From Thiobacillus sp. (GTDB lineage: Bacteria; Pseudomonadota; Gammaproteobacteria; Burkholderiales; Thiobacillaceae): 64,000 bases of DNA. Numbering within the stretch: position 1 is the first letter of the stretch; each line of letters starts with the position of its first letter. Under the pieces are notes generated by a model. That model worked only from the letters and a program-made list of their open reading frames with translations, searched no databases and was not told where the DNA came from. The DNA is taken from NCBI GenBank assembly GCA_016124745.1, contig WGNC01000018.1, positions 62,001-126,000 on the forward strand. Direction: 5' to 3'. Shown here one piece after another: positions 19,904 through 28,979 of this stretch. The translations under genes were made by a program, and so were the position numbers.

Positions 19904-19933
19904 AGCATAGTGGAATTAGTTTTTTCGATGCAA
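19904..19933 (-). promoter_or_regulatory. Candidate sigma-70 promoter of the sox operon with an overlapping inverted repeat
   Basis: On the minus strand TTGCAT (19933-19928) and TATGCT (19909-19904) are 18 bases apart, about 90 bases upstream of soxX. A CCACTA/TAGTGG inverted repeat (19885-19890, 19908-19913) overlaps the -10 element and could bind a repressor. Base matching is moderate, so this is a candidate only. Confidence 0.35.
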
Positions 19934-20013
19934 GGCCAGGCACGAACTTTTACGTCCAAAACACAGGGTAAATTCCTACCAGCCGCGTCAATACTGGGTT
20001 TGCGCCAAGTAGG

Positions 20014-21435
20014 CTAATCCTTGCGCTGGGCTTTTTCAATCGCCTGCCACTCGCGTCGCCGCGCTTCGGCCGCCGACATTTCGTGAAAACTGCCATCGCC
20101 AGCCTTGATGCCGAGGGAGATTTGCTCGATGGCCGCTATCAGATTGCCGCTCAATGCGGCCGCCTCGGCCTGGGCGCTGTGGCTGAGCAGGTGCTGGCCG
20201 AGCTGGTCATGGGTCTGGGCGGCCAATTGCCACAAACGGCGGTCGAGCGGGTACAGGTCCAGTTGCTTGTTGACCACTCCCAAGGCTTCGCTGCTGCGGC
20301 CTGCAGCAAGCAGTGCGCTAATATAGCCGTATTGCAAGGGCCGGTACCCGGGATACGCGTTGCTGCCCGTCTGGTAGCGTTGCAGGGCGAGTACCTGGTT
20401 GCCGGCAGCCAGTGCAGTGTTGGCGGACAACTGCTGGATCATCGGATTGCCGCTGTTGGGACCGGACAGGATTTTCTGGACCTCAATCTCGGCCTCCTTG
20501 AACTGTCGTGCGCGCAGCAACGCGGTGACCAAGGCATATTGCGCGGCGGTCTCATTGCTGTAGCGCTTGTCCTTCAAAGTGTTGCGTGCCGCAACGACCG
20601 CGTCGGCCGGACTGTTTTCCTGTGCGCGCAGGCGAGCGCGCACCAGCTGGAAGTCGAGGCTGTCCTGGACCTGATGATAGGGCGCCGATTCGCTGCGCGA
20701 CTCCATGTCGGCGATACGGTCGCTGGTCAGCGGGTGTGTTCGCAAATAGGCCGGTGCGTTGCTGTCATAAAAGCGGCTGGCGCGTTGAAGACGATTGAAA
20801 AAACTGCTCATTCCGCGCGGGTCGTAGTCGGCGCGGGTCAGCATTTCATATCCCAGACGATCGGCTTCGCGCTCGAATTCACGGCTGTAATCCAGTTGGT
20901 TCTGCATCGAGTAGGCCTGGGTGGAGGCGATGGCTGCGCCCGCGATGTTGGGATTGGACCGCGATGCCAGCAATGCCAGTGCCAGTGCGGCCATGGAAGG
21001 CCAGTACGCCTGTTGCTGGGCGGCCACCTGTCGTGCGATGTGATCCTGGGTGACATGGGATATTTCATGCGCAATCACGCTCGCGAGTTCGGATTCGTTC
21101 TGCGCGGCGAGCAACAGGCCGGTGTGGACGCCGATGTTGCCGCCGGGCATGGCAAACGCGTTGATGGTTGGGTCGTCGACCACGAAAAAGACGAATTCGC
21201 GCTGGTTGCGGGAGCTGACCGACACCAGCTTGTAGCCCAACTGGTTGAGGTAGCTTTCAATTTCCGGGTCATCCAGATAGCGCGGGTCGGCATAGACATC
21301 ACGCATGATGGCGCGTCCCAGGGCCTCCTCTTGCTGATCGGAAAAATACTGGCGTGATACTTCGCCGAGGTCGGGCAGGTCGGCGGCTAGAGCCGGCTGG
21401 ATAGCCAGGGAGAATGCAAGCAGGGTGCGCAACAT
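20014..21435 (-). CDS. BepA-like periplasmic M48 metalloprotease with TPR domain
   Basis: Proteases of this family assist and quality-control outer-membrane protein and LptD assembly. The start at 21435 gives 473 residues and a signal peptide ([17 protein letters not shown]). The zinc motif HEISH is at 123-127 and a downstream EREADR supplies the third ligand. The C-terminal half is tetratricopeptide-like. The family name BepA/YfgC is inferred from this architecture. It lies upstream of the sox operon on the same strand, and is divergent from moaC. Confidence 0.9.
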   Translation of the reverse strand: MLRTLLAFSLAIQPALAADLPDLGEVSRQYFSDQQEEALGRAIMRDVYADPRYLDDPEIESYLNQLGYKLVSVSSRNQREFVFFVVDDPTINAFAMPGGNIGVHTGLLLAAQNESELASVIAHEISHVTQDHIARQVAAQQQAYWPSMAALALALLASRSNPNIAGAAIASTQAYSMQNQLDYSREFEREADRLGYEMLTRADYDPRGMSSFFNRLQRASRFYDSNAPAYLRTHPLTSDRIADMESRSESAPYHQVQDSLDFQLVRARLRAQENSPADAVVAARNTLKDKRYSNETAAQYALVTALLRARQFKEAEIEVQKILSGPNSGNPMIQQLSANTALAAGNQVLALQRYQTGSNAYPGYRPLQYGYISALLAAGRSSEALGVVNKQLDLYPLDRRLWQLAAQTHDQLGQHLLSHSAQAEAAALSGNLIAAIEQISLGIKAGDGSFHEMSAAEARRREWQAIEKAQRKD

Positions 21436-21510
21436 CAATGGCAGATTAGGATGGGGGTGAATGACAGCAATTCGATTAAGATGCGGATATTGTCGGCAAG
21501 GTTCCTGAGC

Positions 21511-21990
21511 ATGAGCGAATTCACCCATTTTGACGAAGACGGCCGCGCGGTCATGGTCGACGTGGCGGGCAAGCAAGACACCCGGCGAGTTGCCGTGGCA
21601 AGCGGACGTATCACTATGTTACCCGATACACTGGTGCGGATTCTGGAAGGGCAGGCGGCCAAGGGCGATGTGCTCGGCATTGCACGGATCGCGGCTATCC
21701 AGGCGACCAAACGGACAGCCGAACTGATTCCACTGTGCCACCCGATCGCGCTGACCCGCGTCGGCGTCGAGTTCAGCACCGATCAAGCCGGCCCCGCCAT
21801 CACCTGTACGGTGACTGCCGAGACTGTCGGCAAGACTGGGGTCGAGATGGAAGCCCTGACCGGAGTCAGTGTCGCGTTGCTGACGATCTATGACATGTGC
21901 AAGGCGGTCGATCGCGGCATGCAGATGGGCGAGATCCGGCTGCTCGAAAAGCAGGGTGGACGCTCAGGCCACTGGCGCCGTGTGTCCTGA
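21511..21990 (+). CDS. moaC: Cyclic pyranopterin monophosphate synthase
   Basis: MoaC converts 3',8-cyclo-7,8-dihydro-GTP to cyclic pyranopterin monophosphate in molybdenum cofactor synthesis. The 159-residue protein (E. coli 161) contains [28 protein letters not shown] and [11 protein letters not shown], all conserved in MoaC. The ATG at 21511 matches the family N-terminus ([11 protein letters not shown]); the frame stays open a further 20 codons upstream. It is not beside other moa genes but lies 1.6 kb upstream of the molybdoenzyme gene soeA. Confidence 0.95.
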   Translation: MSEFTHFDEDGRAVMVDVAGKQDTRRVAVASGRITMLPDTLVRILEGQAAKGDVLGIARIAAIQATKRTAELIPLCHPIALTRVGVEFSTDQAGPAITCTVTAETVGKTGVEMEALTGVSVALLTIYDMCKAVDRGMQMGEIRLLEKQGGRSGHWRRVS

Positions 21991-22069
21991 GGCATCCTCT
22001 GGTCAAAAAGCACCTTGCATGTCGATGCTGCTGCGGCAATATGGGCGAATCCGAGCCAAGAGGCGATCG

Positions 22070-22771
22070 ATGATGCTGTTTAGAATCTTGCTGTTGAGCC
22101 TGTGGGCATGCGCATTCGGCGCGCGGGCCGACCTGCCGGACTACCAGACATTCCCGGCCAGGGGCGATCAATTGCTGCTGTGGGTGACGTCCGAGCGCGG
22201 GCGCGCCGAACCTGAAGTGCAGGCCGCCGAAAACCTCGCCAGGCAAGGTGTGGAAGTCTGGTCGCTCGATCTCGTCAACGCCTATTTTCTGCCGCAACTG
22301 CCCAGCAGCATGGACCGTGTTCCGCAACAGGATCTGACGGACTGGATGCGAACGGCGGTGGCCAGCGGCAAGCAGGTGACCGTCTATGCCGTGGCGCGTG
22401 CCGCCGCCCCGGTGCTGCGCGCGGCGGCCGAGCTGGAACCGGCGCTGCGCGAGCGGCTGTGCCTGCTGCTGATGTATCCGAACCTGTATACGGTGGCGGA
22501 ACCGCTGGCTGAGCCGGATTACCTTGATCTGGGATCGTTGTCGGGTTTGCGCGTAAAGGTCCTGCAGCCGCGCCGTTCGGCGGCCACACCATGGTTGCCC
22601 GGTTTGATGGACCATATGGCGCAGTTCGGCGCAAGCGTCGCCTACGAAATCCTGGAAAACCTGCGCGAAGGCTACTGGGCACGTGAAACGCCAACCGAAT
22701 TCGAAGTGGCTGAGAGCAGGCGTATGGATGCGATGCTGATAAGGGAACTCAGTAGCGGGGGGTGCAAATGA
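22070..22771 (+). CDS. Secreted alpha/beta-hydrolase-like protein of unknown function
   Basis: A 233-residue protein with a signal peptide (MMLFRILLLSLWACAFGARA). The mature part looks like an alpha/beta hydrolase: a strand LLLWVTS, then QGVEVWSLDLVNAYFLP. Where a catalytic GxSxG elbow would be expected the sequence reads VYAVARAAAP (residues 105-114), so the nucleophile appears lost. This structural reading is an inference. AGAGG upstream supports the start. Its TGA overlaps the ATG of the TlpA thioredoxin gene, so the two are probably made together. Confidence 0.65.
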   Translation: MMLFRILLLSLWACAFGARADLPDYQTFPARGDQLLLWVTSERGRAEPEVQAAENLARQGVEVWSLDLVNAYFLPQLPSSMDRVPQQDLTDWMRTAVASGKQVTVYAVARAAAPVLRAAAELEPALRERLCLLLMYPNLYTVAEPLAEPDYLDLGSLSGLRVKVLQPRRSAATPWLPGLMDHMAQFGASVAYEILENLREGYWARETPTEFEVAESRRMDAMLIRELSSGGCK

Positions 22772-23286
22772 AGCGATGGCTGACAGTGCTGGCCTTGGGC
22801 CTGCTGTGCAATGCCGGCGGCCATGCCGCCGGGTTCGAGGCGCGTGCCAGCGCCCCGGCCCCCGCCCTGGAGGCGCAGGATTTGAAGGGAACGCCCAAAA
22901 CCCTGGCCAGCTATCGAGGCAAGGTGGTGCTGCTCAACTTCTGGGCGTCGTGGTGCCCGCCCTGTCTGCGCGAGATGCCGTCGATGGAACGCCTGCGCCA
23001 GAAAATGGCAGGCCGGCCGCTCGAAATCGTTGCAGTGGACAGCGCCGAAACCGCGGCGGAGGTGAACGCCTATCTGTCGAAAATGCAACTGGGATTCCCG
23101 ATTCTGCTCGATCCGGAGGGCAGCAATACGAGGCGCTGGAAAGTCTTTGCGCTACCCACTTCGTTCCTGCTCGATGCCGAAGGAAAGGTGCGTTATGTTC
23201 TGACCGGGCCGACCGAATGGGATGAAGGCGAAGCGCTACAGTTGATCGAGTCGATGCTGGCCGAATTGCCGGTGCAGGCGAAATAG
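22768..23286 (+). CDS. TlpA-family periplasmic thioredoxin
   Basis: A 172-residue exported thioredoxin-fold protein. The signal peptide ends near GGHAA (about residue 21), and the redox motif WCPPC is at 62-66 in the TlpA/ResA context FWASWCPPCLREMP. Such proteins usually reduce disulfides, for example in cytochrome c maturation; with SoxA, SoxX and SoxY nearby, a role in keeping periplasmic cysteines reduced is possible but unproven. The ATG at 22768 has a G-rich ribosome binding site and overlaps the previous stop. Confidence 0.9.
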   Translation: MKRWLTVLALGLLCNAGGHAAGFEARASAPAPALEAQDLKGTPKTLASYRGKVVLLNFWASWCPPCLREMPSMERLRQKMAGRPLEIVAVDSAETAAEVNAYLSKMQLGFPILLDPEGSNTRRWKVFALPTSFLLDAEGKVRYVLTGPTEWDEGEALQLIESMLAELPVQAK

Positions 23287-23388
23287 GAAGATGGCATCCT
23301 GGCGTTTTACCCCCTAAAAAAACAAGGAATTACATCGGCTGGTCTGATTGGACTCGCGGCCATTTTGCTTGCCATCCTCGGCGCTTGA
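23287..23388 (+). other. Open frame after the tlpA stop encoding a hydrophobic segment
   Basis: Directly after the TAG of the thioredoxin gene the same frame stays open for 33 codons to a TGA at 23386. Its second half reads ITSAGLIGLAAILLAILGA, a good single membrane helix. There is no ATG, GTG or TTG suitably placed, although AAGGA precedes ATT ACA. It may be a relic, a readthrough tail or a non-AUG small protein; I cannot show it is expressed. Confidence 0.25.
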
Positions 23389-23390
23389 AG

Positions 23391-23432
23391 TGCAAAATAA
23401 CGCTATATTCGAAATTATTTATATATAGTCGT
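23391..23432 (+). promoter_or_regulatory. AT-rich promoter region of soeABC
   Basis: A strikingly AT-rich tract (TATATT, then ATTATTTATATATAG) in an otherwise GC-rich sequence, 75-120 bases before soeA. No -35/-10 pair with ideal spacing is clear, so the exact promoter is not assigned. Confidence 0.3.
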
Positions 23433-23507
23433 CCCCACAGTTTCCGGCGCAGGCGCGCCGACCCTGTTTCCAGCAATCATCTCGTGAGTATTTCTGGGTA
23501 GGAAAGG

Positions 23508-26432
23508 ATGCGACTCCGGCCCGGCGTCGCAGGGGAAATTTTTGAGCCTAAAGACCGCATGAACGCCAAGATAAAACTCGAAAATCACGACGCGCAGAAA
23601 ATCAAGTACACCACGTGCTACATGTGTGCCTGCCGCTGCGGCATCAAGGTGACGCTGGAGGGCGACAAGGTTCGCTTCATCCAGGGCAACCGCAACCATC
23701 CGACCAATCAGGGCGTGCTGTGCGCCAAGGGTTCGGCCGGGATCATGAAGCAGTATTCCACCGCCAAGCTGACACAACCTCTGATGAGGAAACCGGGCAG
23801 CGAGCGTGGCGAAGGCATCTACGAGCCGATTTCCTGGGAACAGGCGCTCGATGTTCTGACCGACCGCCTCGAAGAGATCCGTGCCACCGACCCGTCCAAA
23901 CTTGCCTACTTCACCGGCCGTGACCAGATGCAGGCGCTGACCGGCCTGTGGGCGCAGCAGTTCGGCACTCCGAACTGGGCCGCACACGGCGGTTTCTGTT
24001 CGGTCAACATGGCGGCGGCCGGCCTGTATTCGATCGGATTTTCGTTCTGGGAATTCGGCGCACCGGACTGGGACTATGCCAAGTATTTCCTGATGTGGGG
24101 GGTGGCGGAAGATCACTCGTCGAACCCGATCAAGATCGGCCTGGAAAAGCTCAAGCGCCGTGGCGGCAAGTTCGTCACCGTCAACCCGGTACGCACCGGT
24201 TATTCGGCGATCGCCGACGAATGGCTGCCGATCAAGCCCGGCATGGACGGTTTGCTCGCCATGTCGATGGTGCATGTGCTGCTGAAGAACGAACAGTTCG
24301 ACTACGAATTCCTGGTGCGCTATACCAATGCCTCCTGGCTGGTGGTGCAGGCGCCGGGACAGCGGGGAAACGGACTGTTTTTGCGCGACGAAAGCGACCA
24401 TCCCCTGATCTGGGATATCGACAAGGAAGCGTTCAGGAACGGCATCGACGGCGACATCGCCCCGGCGCTGTTCGGCGACTACGTCGCGCCCGATGGCCGT
24501 CGCGTCAAGACCGTGATGTCGCTGATGGTCGAGCGTTATCTCGACGACCGCTACGCACCGGAAAACGTCGCGCTCGAATGCGGCCTGCCGGCCGAAACCA
24601 TCGAGCGCATCGCGCTGGAAATGGCGCACGTCGCGTTCAAGGAAACGGTCGAGCTGCCGATCGAGTGGACCGATGTGTGGGGCCGCAAACATGACAAAGT
24701 CGTGGGCCGCCCGGTGGCAATGTATGCGATGCGCGGCATCGCGGCGCATTCCAACGGCTTCCATTCCTGCCGAGCGATCCACATGATCCAGATGCTGCTG
24801 GGGGCGCTCGATGCCCCGGGCAACTTCCGCGCGCGCGCGCCGTATCCGAAGCCAATCCCGCCGCACCAGCTGCCGGAAAACAACATCGACGTCATCAATG
24901 CGCCGAATACTCCGCTGTCGCGTCCGCCGCTCGGCTTTCCGACGCGTCCCGAAGATCTGGTGATCGACGAATTCGGCAACCCGCTGCGCATCGACAAGGC
25001 GTATTCGTGGGAAGTGCCGATCGCCTCGCACGGCCTCATGCACATGGTCATCACCAACGCGACCCACCACGATCCGTATGCGCTGGACACGCTGATCCTG
25101 TTCATGTCCAACATGGCGTGGAACTCGAGCATGAATACGGCGAACATCCAGGACATGTTGCGTGCCAAGGATCCGGATAACTTCGGCGAGTACAAGATTC
25201 CGTTCCTGGTGGTGATCGATGCCTTCCATTCGGAGATGACCAACTTCGCCGACCTGATCCTGCCCGACACCACCTATCTCGAGCGGCACGACACCATTTC
25301 GCTGCTCGACCGCCCGATTTCCGAACCGGATGCCGCAGCCGACGCGATTCGCTACCCGCTCGTTACTCCTAACCGCGATGTGCGGCCGTGGCAGGAAGTG
25401 ATGGTCCAACTGGCGTCGCGCCTGAAATTCCCGGCCTTCACCAGGCCAGACGGCACCCCCAAGTTCAGTGGCTACCAGGATTTCATCGTCAACTACGAGC
25501 GTTCACCGGGCATCGGCTTTCTCGCCGGCTGGCGTGGCAAGGACGGCAGCAAATCGCTGAAAGGCGAGCCCAATCCCAACCAGTGGGAAAAGTACATCGA
25601 GAACCAGAGCTTCTTTGCGCACCACTGGCCCGACAATCAGAAGTACATGCGCTACGCCAACAAGGATTATCTCGATGTGGCGGCGGAGGTGGGCTTCATC
25701 GGCAAGGCCGAGCCCATCATCATGCAGTTCTATTCCGAGCCGCTGCAGAAGTTCCGCCTGGCGGGGCAGGGACTGTACGACGGCCCACAGCCCAACAATC
25801 AGGTCGACCGAGAACGCCTGGCCAAGTATTTCGACCCCCTGCCAATGTGGTACGAGCCGCTCGAGCAGCAGCGCGTCGACAAGGACGAATATCCGTTCTT
25901 CGCGCTGACCCAACGTCCCATGTTCATGTATCACTCGTGGGATTCGCAGAACGTGTGGTTACGCCAGCTCATGGCGCAGAACTTCATGTACATGAACGCG
26001 CGCAAGGCGGCAGAAATGGACATCAAGGACCTCGACTGGATCTGGGTCGCGTCCCACAACGGCAAGATCCGCTGCCAGGTCAAGACCATGGAAGGCACGC
26101 AGGAAGACACCATCTGGACCTGGAATGCCATTGGCAAGCAGAAGGGCGCCTGGGGTCTGAAGGACAACGCCTCCGAAGCAACCCGGGGTTTCCTGCTCAA
26201 TCACCTGATTTCGGAATTGCTGCCGGGGAAACTCGGCGAGCGCCGCCTGACCAATTCCGATCCGGTGACGGGCCAGGCAGCGTGGTTCGACCTGCGTGTG
26301 AAGATATGGAAGGCGGCGCCGGGTGAAACAGGCTCATGGCCGCAATTCGACGCATTGAAAAAGCTGCCGGGCGACGTGTACGAACGCCCGGACGTGCTGC
26401 GTTACGACGCCCGCAGTCACGAGAAAAGCTGA
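23508..26432 (+). CDS. soeA: Sulfite dehydrogenase (quinone), molybdoenzyme subunit SoeA
   Basis: Catalytic Mo-bis-MGD subunit that oxidises sulfite to sulfate on the cytoplasmic face and passes electrons via SoeB and SoeC to quinone. The 974-residue protein has no Tat signal. A 4Fe-4S site near the N-terminus has Cys37, Cys40, Cys44 and Cys72, followed by molybdopterin oxidoreductase domains and a C-terminal dinucleotide-binding domain. The start at 23508 has AGGAAAGG upstream; ATG 23559 (MNAKIKLE) is a plausible alternative with a poor ribosome binding site. The Soe assignment, over other CISM enzymes, rests on the missing signal peptide and sulfur-gene context. Confidence 0.85.
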   Translation: MRLRPGVAGEIFEPKDRMNAKIKLENHDAQKIKYTTCYMCACRCGIKVTLEGDKVRFIQGNRNHPTNQGVLCAKGSAGIMKQYSTAKLTQPLMRKPGSERGEGIYEPISWEQALDVLTDRLEEIRATDPSKLAYFTGRDQMQALTGLWAQQFGTPNWAAHGGFCSVNMAAAGLYSIGFSFWEFGAPDWDYAKYFLMWGVAEDHSSNPIKIGLEKLKRRGGKFVTVNPVRTGYSAIADEWLPIKPGMDGLLAMSMVHVLLKNEQFDYEFLVRYTNASWLVVQAPGQRGNGLFLRDESDHPLIWDIDKEAFRNGIDGDIAPALFGDYVAPDGRRVKTVMSLMVERYLDDRYAPENVALECGLPAETIERIALEMAHVAFKETVELPIEWTDVWGRKHDKVVGRPVAMYAMRGIAAHSNGFHSCRAIHMIQMLLGALDAPGNFRARAPYPKPIPPHQLPENNIDVINAPNTPLSRPPLGFPTRPEDLVIDEFGNPLRIDKAYSWEVPIASHGLMHMVITNATHHDPYALDTLILFMSNMAWNSSMNTANIQDMLRAKDPDNFGEYKIPFLVVIDAFHSEMTNFADLILPDTTYLERHDTISLLDRPISEPDAAADAIRYPLVTPNRDVRPWQEVMVQLASRLKFPAFTRPDGTPKFSGYQDFIVNYERSPGIGFLAGWRGKDGSKSLKGEPNPNQWEKYIENQSFFAHHWPDNQKYMRYANKDYLDVAAEVGFIGKAEPIIMQFYSEPLQKFRLAGQGLYDGPQPNNQVDRERLAKYFDPLPMWYEPLEQQRVDKDEYPFFALTQRPMFMYHSWDSQNVWLRQLMAQNFMYMNARKAAEMDIKDLDWIWVASHNGKIRCQVKTMEGTQEDTIWTWNAIGKQKGAWGLKDNASEATRGFLLNHLISELLPGKLGERRLTNSDPVTGQAAWFDLRVKIWKAAPGETGSWPQFDALKKLPGDVYERPDVLRYDARSHEKS

Positions 26433-26462
26433 GCGGTACCCGGAAAAAAGAGCGAGCAATTT

Positions 26463-27158
26463 ATGAGACTTGGACTGGTCATCGACCTCGACGTATGCGT
26501 GGGCTGTCATGCCTGCGCCATCGCATGCAAGGAATGGAACGCCTCCGGTACCATCGGACCGCTGTCCGACTATCAGCCTTACGGCGCCGAACCGTCTGGG
26601 GTGTGGTTCAACCGGATTCGCCATTACGAGATGGACGAGTATCCAAACAACAAGACGGTCAACTTTCCGATGTCGTGCATGCACTGCGAGGACGCCGACT
26701 GTGTCACCGTGTGCCCGACCGGTGCCTCCTACAAGCGGGCCGAGGACGGCATCGTGCTGATCGACCAGGACAAGTGCATGGGCTGCAACTACTGCTCGTG
26801 GGCCTGTCCGTACGGCGCACGCGAACTCGACCGCTCCAGCGGCACCATGAAGAAATGCACCCTGTGCGTGGACCGCATCTACGATCAGGACCTGCCGGTC
26901 GAGGAGCGCCAACCCTCCTGCGTGCTGACCTGTCCGGCGCATGCCCGCATGTTCGGTGATTTCGACGATCCCGATTCGGCAGTGTCGCGCACCGTGCGCG
27001 AGCGTGGCGGCTACCCCTTGATGCCCGAGCTCAACTACAACCCGACCAACCAGTACCTTCCATCGCGACGCAAGCCGGTGATTCCGGTCGACGCGAAACC
27101 CAAGGGCGGTCTCAAGGAAAGCATCAAGCAGTTCGCCAACAGGCTGGTGCGCCGCTGA
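26463..27158 (+). CDS. soeB: Sulfite dehydrogenase iron-sulfur subunit SoeB
   Basis: A 231-residue ferredoxin-like electron-transfer subunit with four cysteine clusters for four 4Fe-4S centres: VCVGCHACAIAC near the N-terminus, CMHCEDADCVTVCP, CMGCNYCSWACP, and a split one, CTLC with CVLTCP. It carries electrons from SoeA to the membrane anchor SoeC. It follows soeA by 30 bases and precedes soeC by 34. Confidence 0.88.
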   Translation: MRLGLVIDLDVCVGCHACAIACKEWNASGTIGPLSDYQPYGAEPSGVWFNRIRHYEMDEYPNNKTVNFPMSCMHCEDADCVTVCPTGASYKRAEDGIVLIDQDKCMGCNYCSWACPYGARELDRSSGTMKKCTLCVDRIYDQDLPVEERQPSCVLTCPAHARMFGDFDDPDSAVSRTVRERGGYPLMPELNYNPTNQYLPSRRKPVIPVDAKPKGGLKESIKQFANRLVRR

Positions 27159-27192
27159 TCCGCGCGGTCTTCATATCGCTTTAGGAAAATTC

Positions 27193-28131
27193 ATGCATCC
27201 CGCTTTCTCTGTCATCTTTTTCACCGTGGCGTCGGGCGCCGGTTTCGGCCTGTTCTCACTGCTGTTCCTGGCCGACTTCTTCAAGCTCGGCGGGGGATTC
27301 AATCAGGATCAGCTTGTCATGGGCGGGCTCATGGCGATGGGTCTGGTGGTATTCGGCCTGTTGTCGTCCACCTTCCACCTTGCCAACCCGAAAAACGCCT
27401 GGCGTGCGTTCAGCCGTTTCCGTACTTCCTGGCTGTCTCGTGAAGGCGTGTTTGCCATGGTGTTCATGCCGCTGGCGCTGGTCTACCTCGGCAGCATCAT
27501 GTTCGACGCGCCGCAGTGGATGCGCGTCATCAGCGGTTTGCTGACTGCCGTGCTGGCCTGGATCACGGTGTTTTCCACCGGCATGATCTACGCCTGCCTG
27601 AAAACGATCCGGCAGTGGAACACCCCGCTGGTGCCGGCCAATTACCTGGCGCTCGGCTACGCCAGCGGCAGCCTGCTGTTGCTGCTGGGCGCGGTCGTGG
27701 CGGACCTGGATACCACACCCTACCTTGCCATGTCGGCGCTGATCGTTTCGATTGCGGCCGTCTTGAAGGCGATCTATTACTTCTGGATTCGCAGTCCCGG
27801 CCTCACACCCACCATCAACACGGCAACCGGGCTGACCCGCGCCAAGATCAAGCTGCTGGATACCGGCCACACCCATGGCACCTTCCTGACCCAGGAATTC
27901 GGTTTCCGCATCGCGCGACAGAAAGCCGGCCTGCTCAAGATCGTCGTGTTCGTTGTGGGGTTTGCGCTGCCTGGCCTCATGCTGGTATGGGTGTTTGGCC
28001 AGCAGGGCGGGCCGCTGGCCGCCAGCGTCGCGGCCTTGGCGGGGCTCGCAGGCGCTGCGGTCGAGCGCTGGCTGTTTTTTGCAGAAGCCCGCCACGTCGT
28101 GAACCTCTATCACGGCGCCCAGCGCTGCTGA
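27193..28131 (+). CDS. soeC: Sulfite dehydrogenase membrane anchor SoeC (DmsC family)
   Basis: A 312-residue protein with about eight hydrophobic segments and no cofactor motif, typical of DmsC-type anchors that transfer electrons to quinone without heme. It completes a soeABC operon. The start MHPAFSVIFFTVASG is family-like. Confidence 0.88.
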   Translation: MHPAFSVIFFTVASGAGFGLFSLLFLADFFKLGGGFNQDQLVMGGLMAMGLVVFGLLSSTFHLANPKNAWRAFSRFRTSWLSREGVFAMVFMPLALVYLGSIMFDAPQWMRVISGLLTAVLAWITVFSTGMIYACLKTIRQWNTPLVPANYLALGYASGSLLLLLGAVVADLDTTPYLAMSALIVSIAAVLKAIYYFWIRSPGLTPTINTATGLTRAKIKLLDTGHTHGTFLTQEFGFRIARQKAGLLKIVVFVVGFALPGLMLVWVFGQQGGPLAASVAALAGLAGAAVERWLFFAEARHVVNLYHGAQRC

Positions 28132-28134
28132 ACC

Positions 28135-28159
28135 ATTCCCCTGTGGCGGTGAGGGGAAT
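28135..28159 (+). repeat. Inverted repeat after soeC
   Basis: ATTCCCC (28135-28141) and GGGGAAT (28153-28159) pair over seven bases with an 11-base loop, just past the soeC stop. There is no T-run, so it may be a weak or Rho-assisted 3' end, or an mRNA-stabilising hairpin. Confidence 0.4.
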
Positions 28160-28161
28160 GC

Positions 28162-28190
28162 TTGGCCAGGGTCTCACTTTGAGGTATATT
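28162..28190 (+). promoter_or_regulatory. Candidate sigma-70 promoter of the rhodanese-tusA genes
   Basis: TTGGCC (28162-28167) and TATATT (28185-28190) are separated by exactly 17 bases; four and five of six positions match the consensus. It lies 40 bases upstream of the rhodanese ATG. Confidence 0.55.
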
Positions 28191-28229
28191 AGCGAGTTCT
28201 AATTTCCTCATTCCAGGAGTGTGACGCCT

Positions 28230-28559
28230 ATGTTTGGTTTGTCAGGTTTCAAGGAAGTCGATCCGGCCTATGTGGAGGAACTCGCCGCCAAGGGGGCGCA
28301 CCTGATCGATGTGCGCACCGAAGCCGAAGTGGCACAGGGCGTGATTGATGGCGCCATCCATATTCCGCTGCACCTGCTGCCGCTGCGCGCAGCCGATATC
28401 CCCCAGGACAAGCCTGTGGTGATCTACTGCCGCTCCGGCGCACGATCGGCCCAGGCGTGCGCGTTCATGGCTTCCAAGGGCTATGCCAACATGCACAATC
28501 TGGCTGGTGGCATCATGGCCTGGGCACGTTCGGGCAACACCCTCTGCCGGCCGCGCTGA
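28230..28559 (+). CDS. Single-domain rhodanese of the rhd-tusA-dsrE2 cluster
   Basis: A 109-residue cytoplasmic sulfurtransferase. Cys67 starts the active-site loop CRSGARS, which should carry a persulfide. In sulfur oxidisers rhodanese next to tusA and dsrE2 loads sulfur onto TusA for the cytoplasmic oxidation pathway. The ATG at 28230 has AGGAG upstream at about ten bases; the GTG at 28221 overlaps that site and is rejected. tusA follows after 138 bases. Confidence 0.92.
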   Translation: MFGLSGFKEVDPAYVEELAAKGAHLIDVRTEAEVAQGVIDGAIHIPLHLLPLRAADIPQDKPVVIYCRSGARSAQACAFMASKGYANMHNLAGGIMAWARSGNTLCRPR

Positions 28560-28697
28560 ACTGAGGGCGAGAGGTCATAATCAAGGTCCTGCGGATTTTC
28601 CCGTTTCTGCAGCAATTTTGATTGCAATAGGGGAACTTCTGGTTTAAGGTACCGCAGCGTTTTTTAGTACATGCCGATTTAATGTAAGGAGAACTCC

Positions 28698-28925
28698 ATG
28701 AATTTTGATAAAGAACTTGATGCACGTGGTTTGAACTGTCCTTTGCCTATCCTGCGTGCCAAGAAGGCCTTGGGTGAAGTCGGCAGCGGTCAGGTACTGA
28801 AAATCCTGTCCACTGACCCGGGTTCGGTCAAGGACTTTGCCGCTTTCGCGAAGCAGACCGGCAATGAACTGCTTTCTACCGCCGAGGCGGGTGGTGAGTT
28901 CACCTTCTTCATGAAGAAGAAGTAA
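28698..28925 (+). CDS. tusA: TusA sulfur carrier protein
   Basis: A 75-residue protein with the TusA motif CPLP (Cys14) after LDARGLN, the two-layer fold pattern and a short C-terminal KKK. It carries persulfide sulfur between Rhd and DsrE-type proteins. AAGGAG lies about eight bases upstream. It is followed by a strong terminator, so most transcripts should end here rather than enter dsrE2. Confidence 0.95.
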   Translation: MNFDKELDARGLNCPLPILRAKKALGEVGSGQVLKILSTDPGSVKDFAAFAKQTGNELLSTAEAGGEFTFFMKKK

Positions 28926-28939
28926 ACATTAAGAAAATC

Positions 28940-28979
28940 CAGCGCCGTCTGTTCCAACGAACACACGGCGCTGTTTTTT
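28940..28979 (+). terminator. Rho-independent terminator between tusA and dsrE2
   Basis: Nine-base perfect stem CAGCGCCGT (28940-28948) / ACGGCGCTG (28965-28973) followed by TTTTTT. Placed 15 bases after the tusA stop and 25 bases before the dsrE2 start. Confidence 0.9.

Noticed and set aside
20083-21357. Plus-strand open frame of 424 codons antisense to the M48 protease gene
   Set aside because: Shadow of the protease gene, which has signal peptide and HEISH motif.
23415-25409. Minus-strand open frame of 664 codons antisense to soeA
   Set aside because: Arg/His/Val-rich shadow of soeA; no motif and no ribosome binding site.
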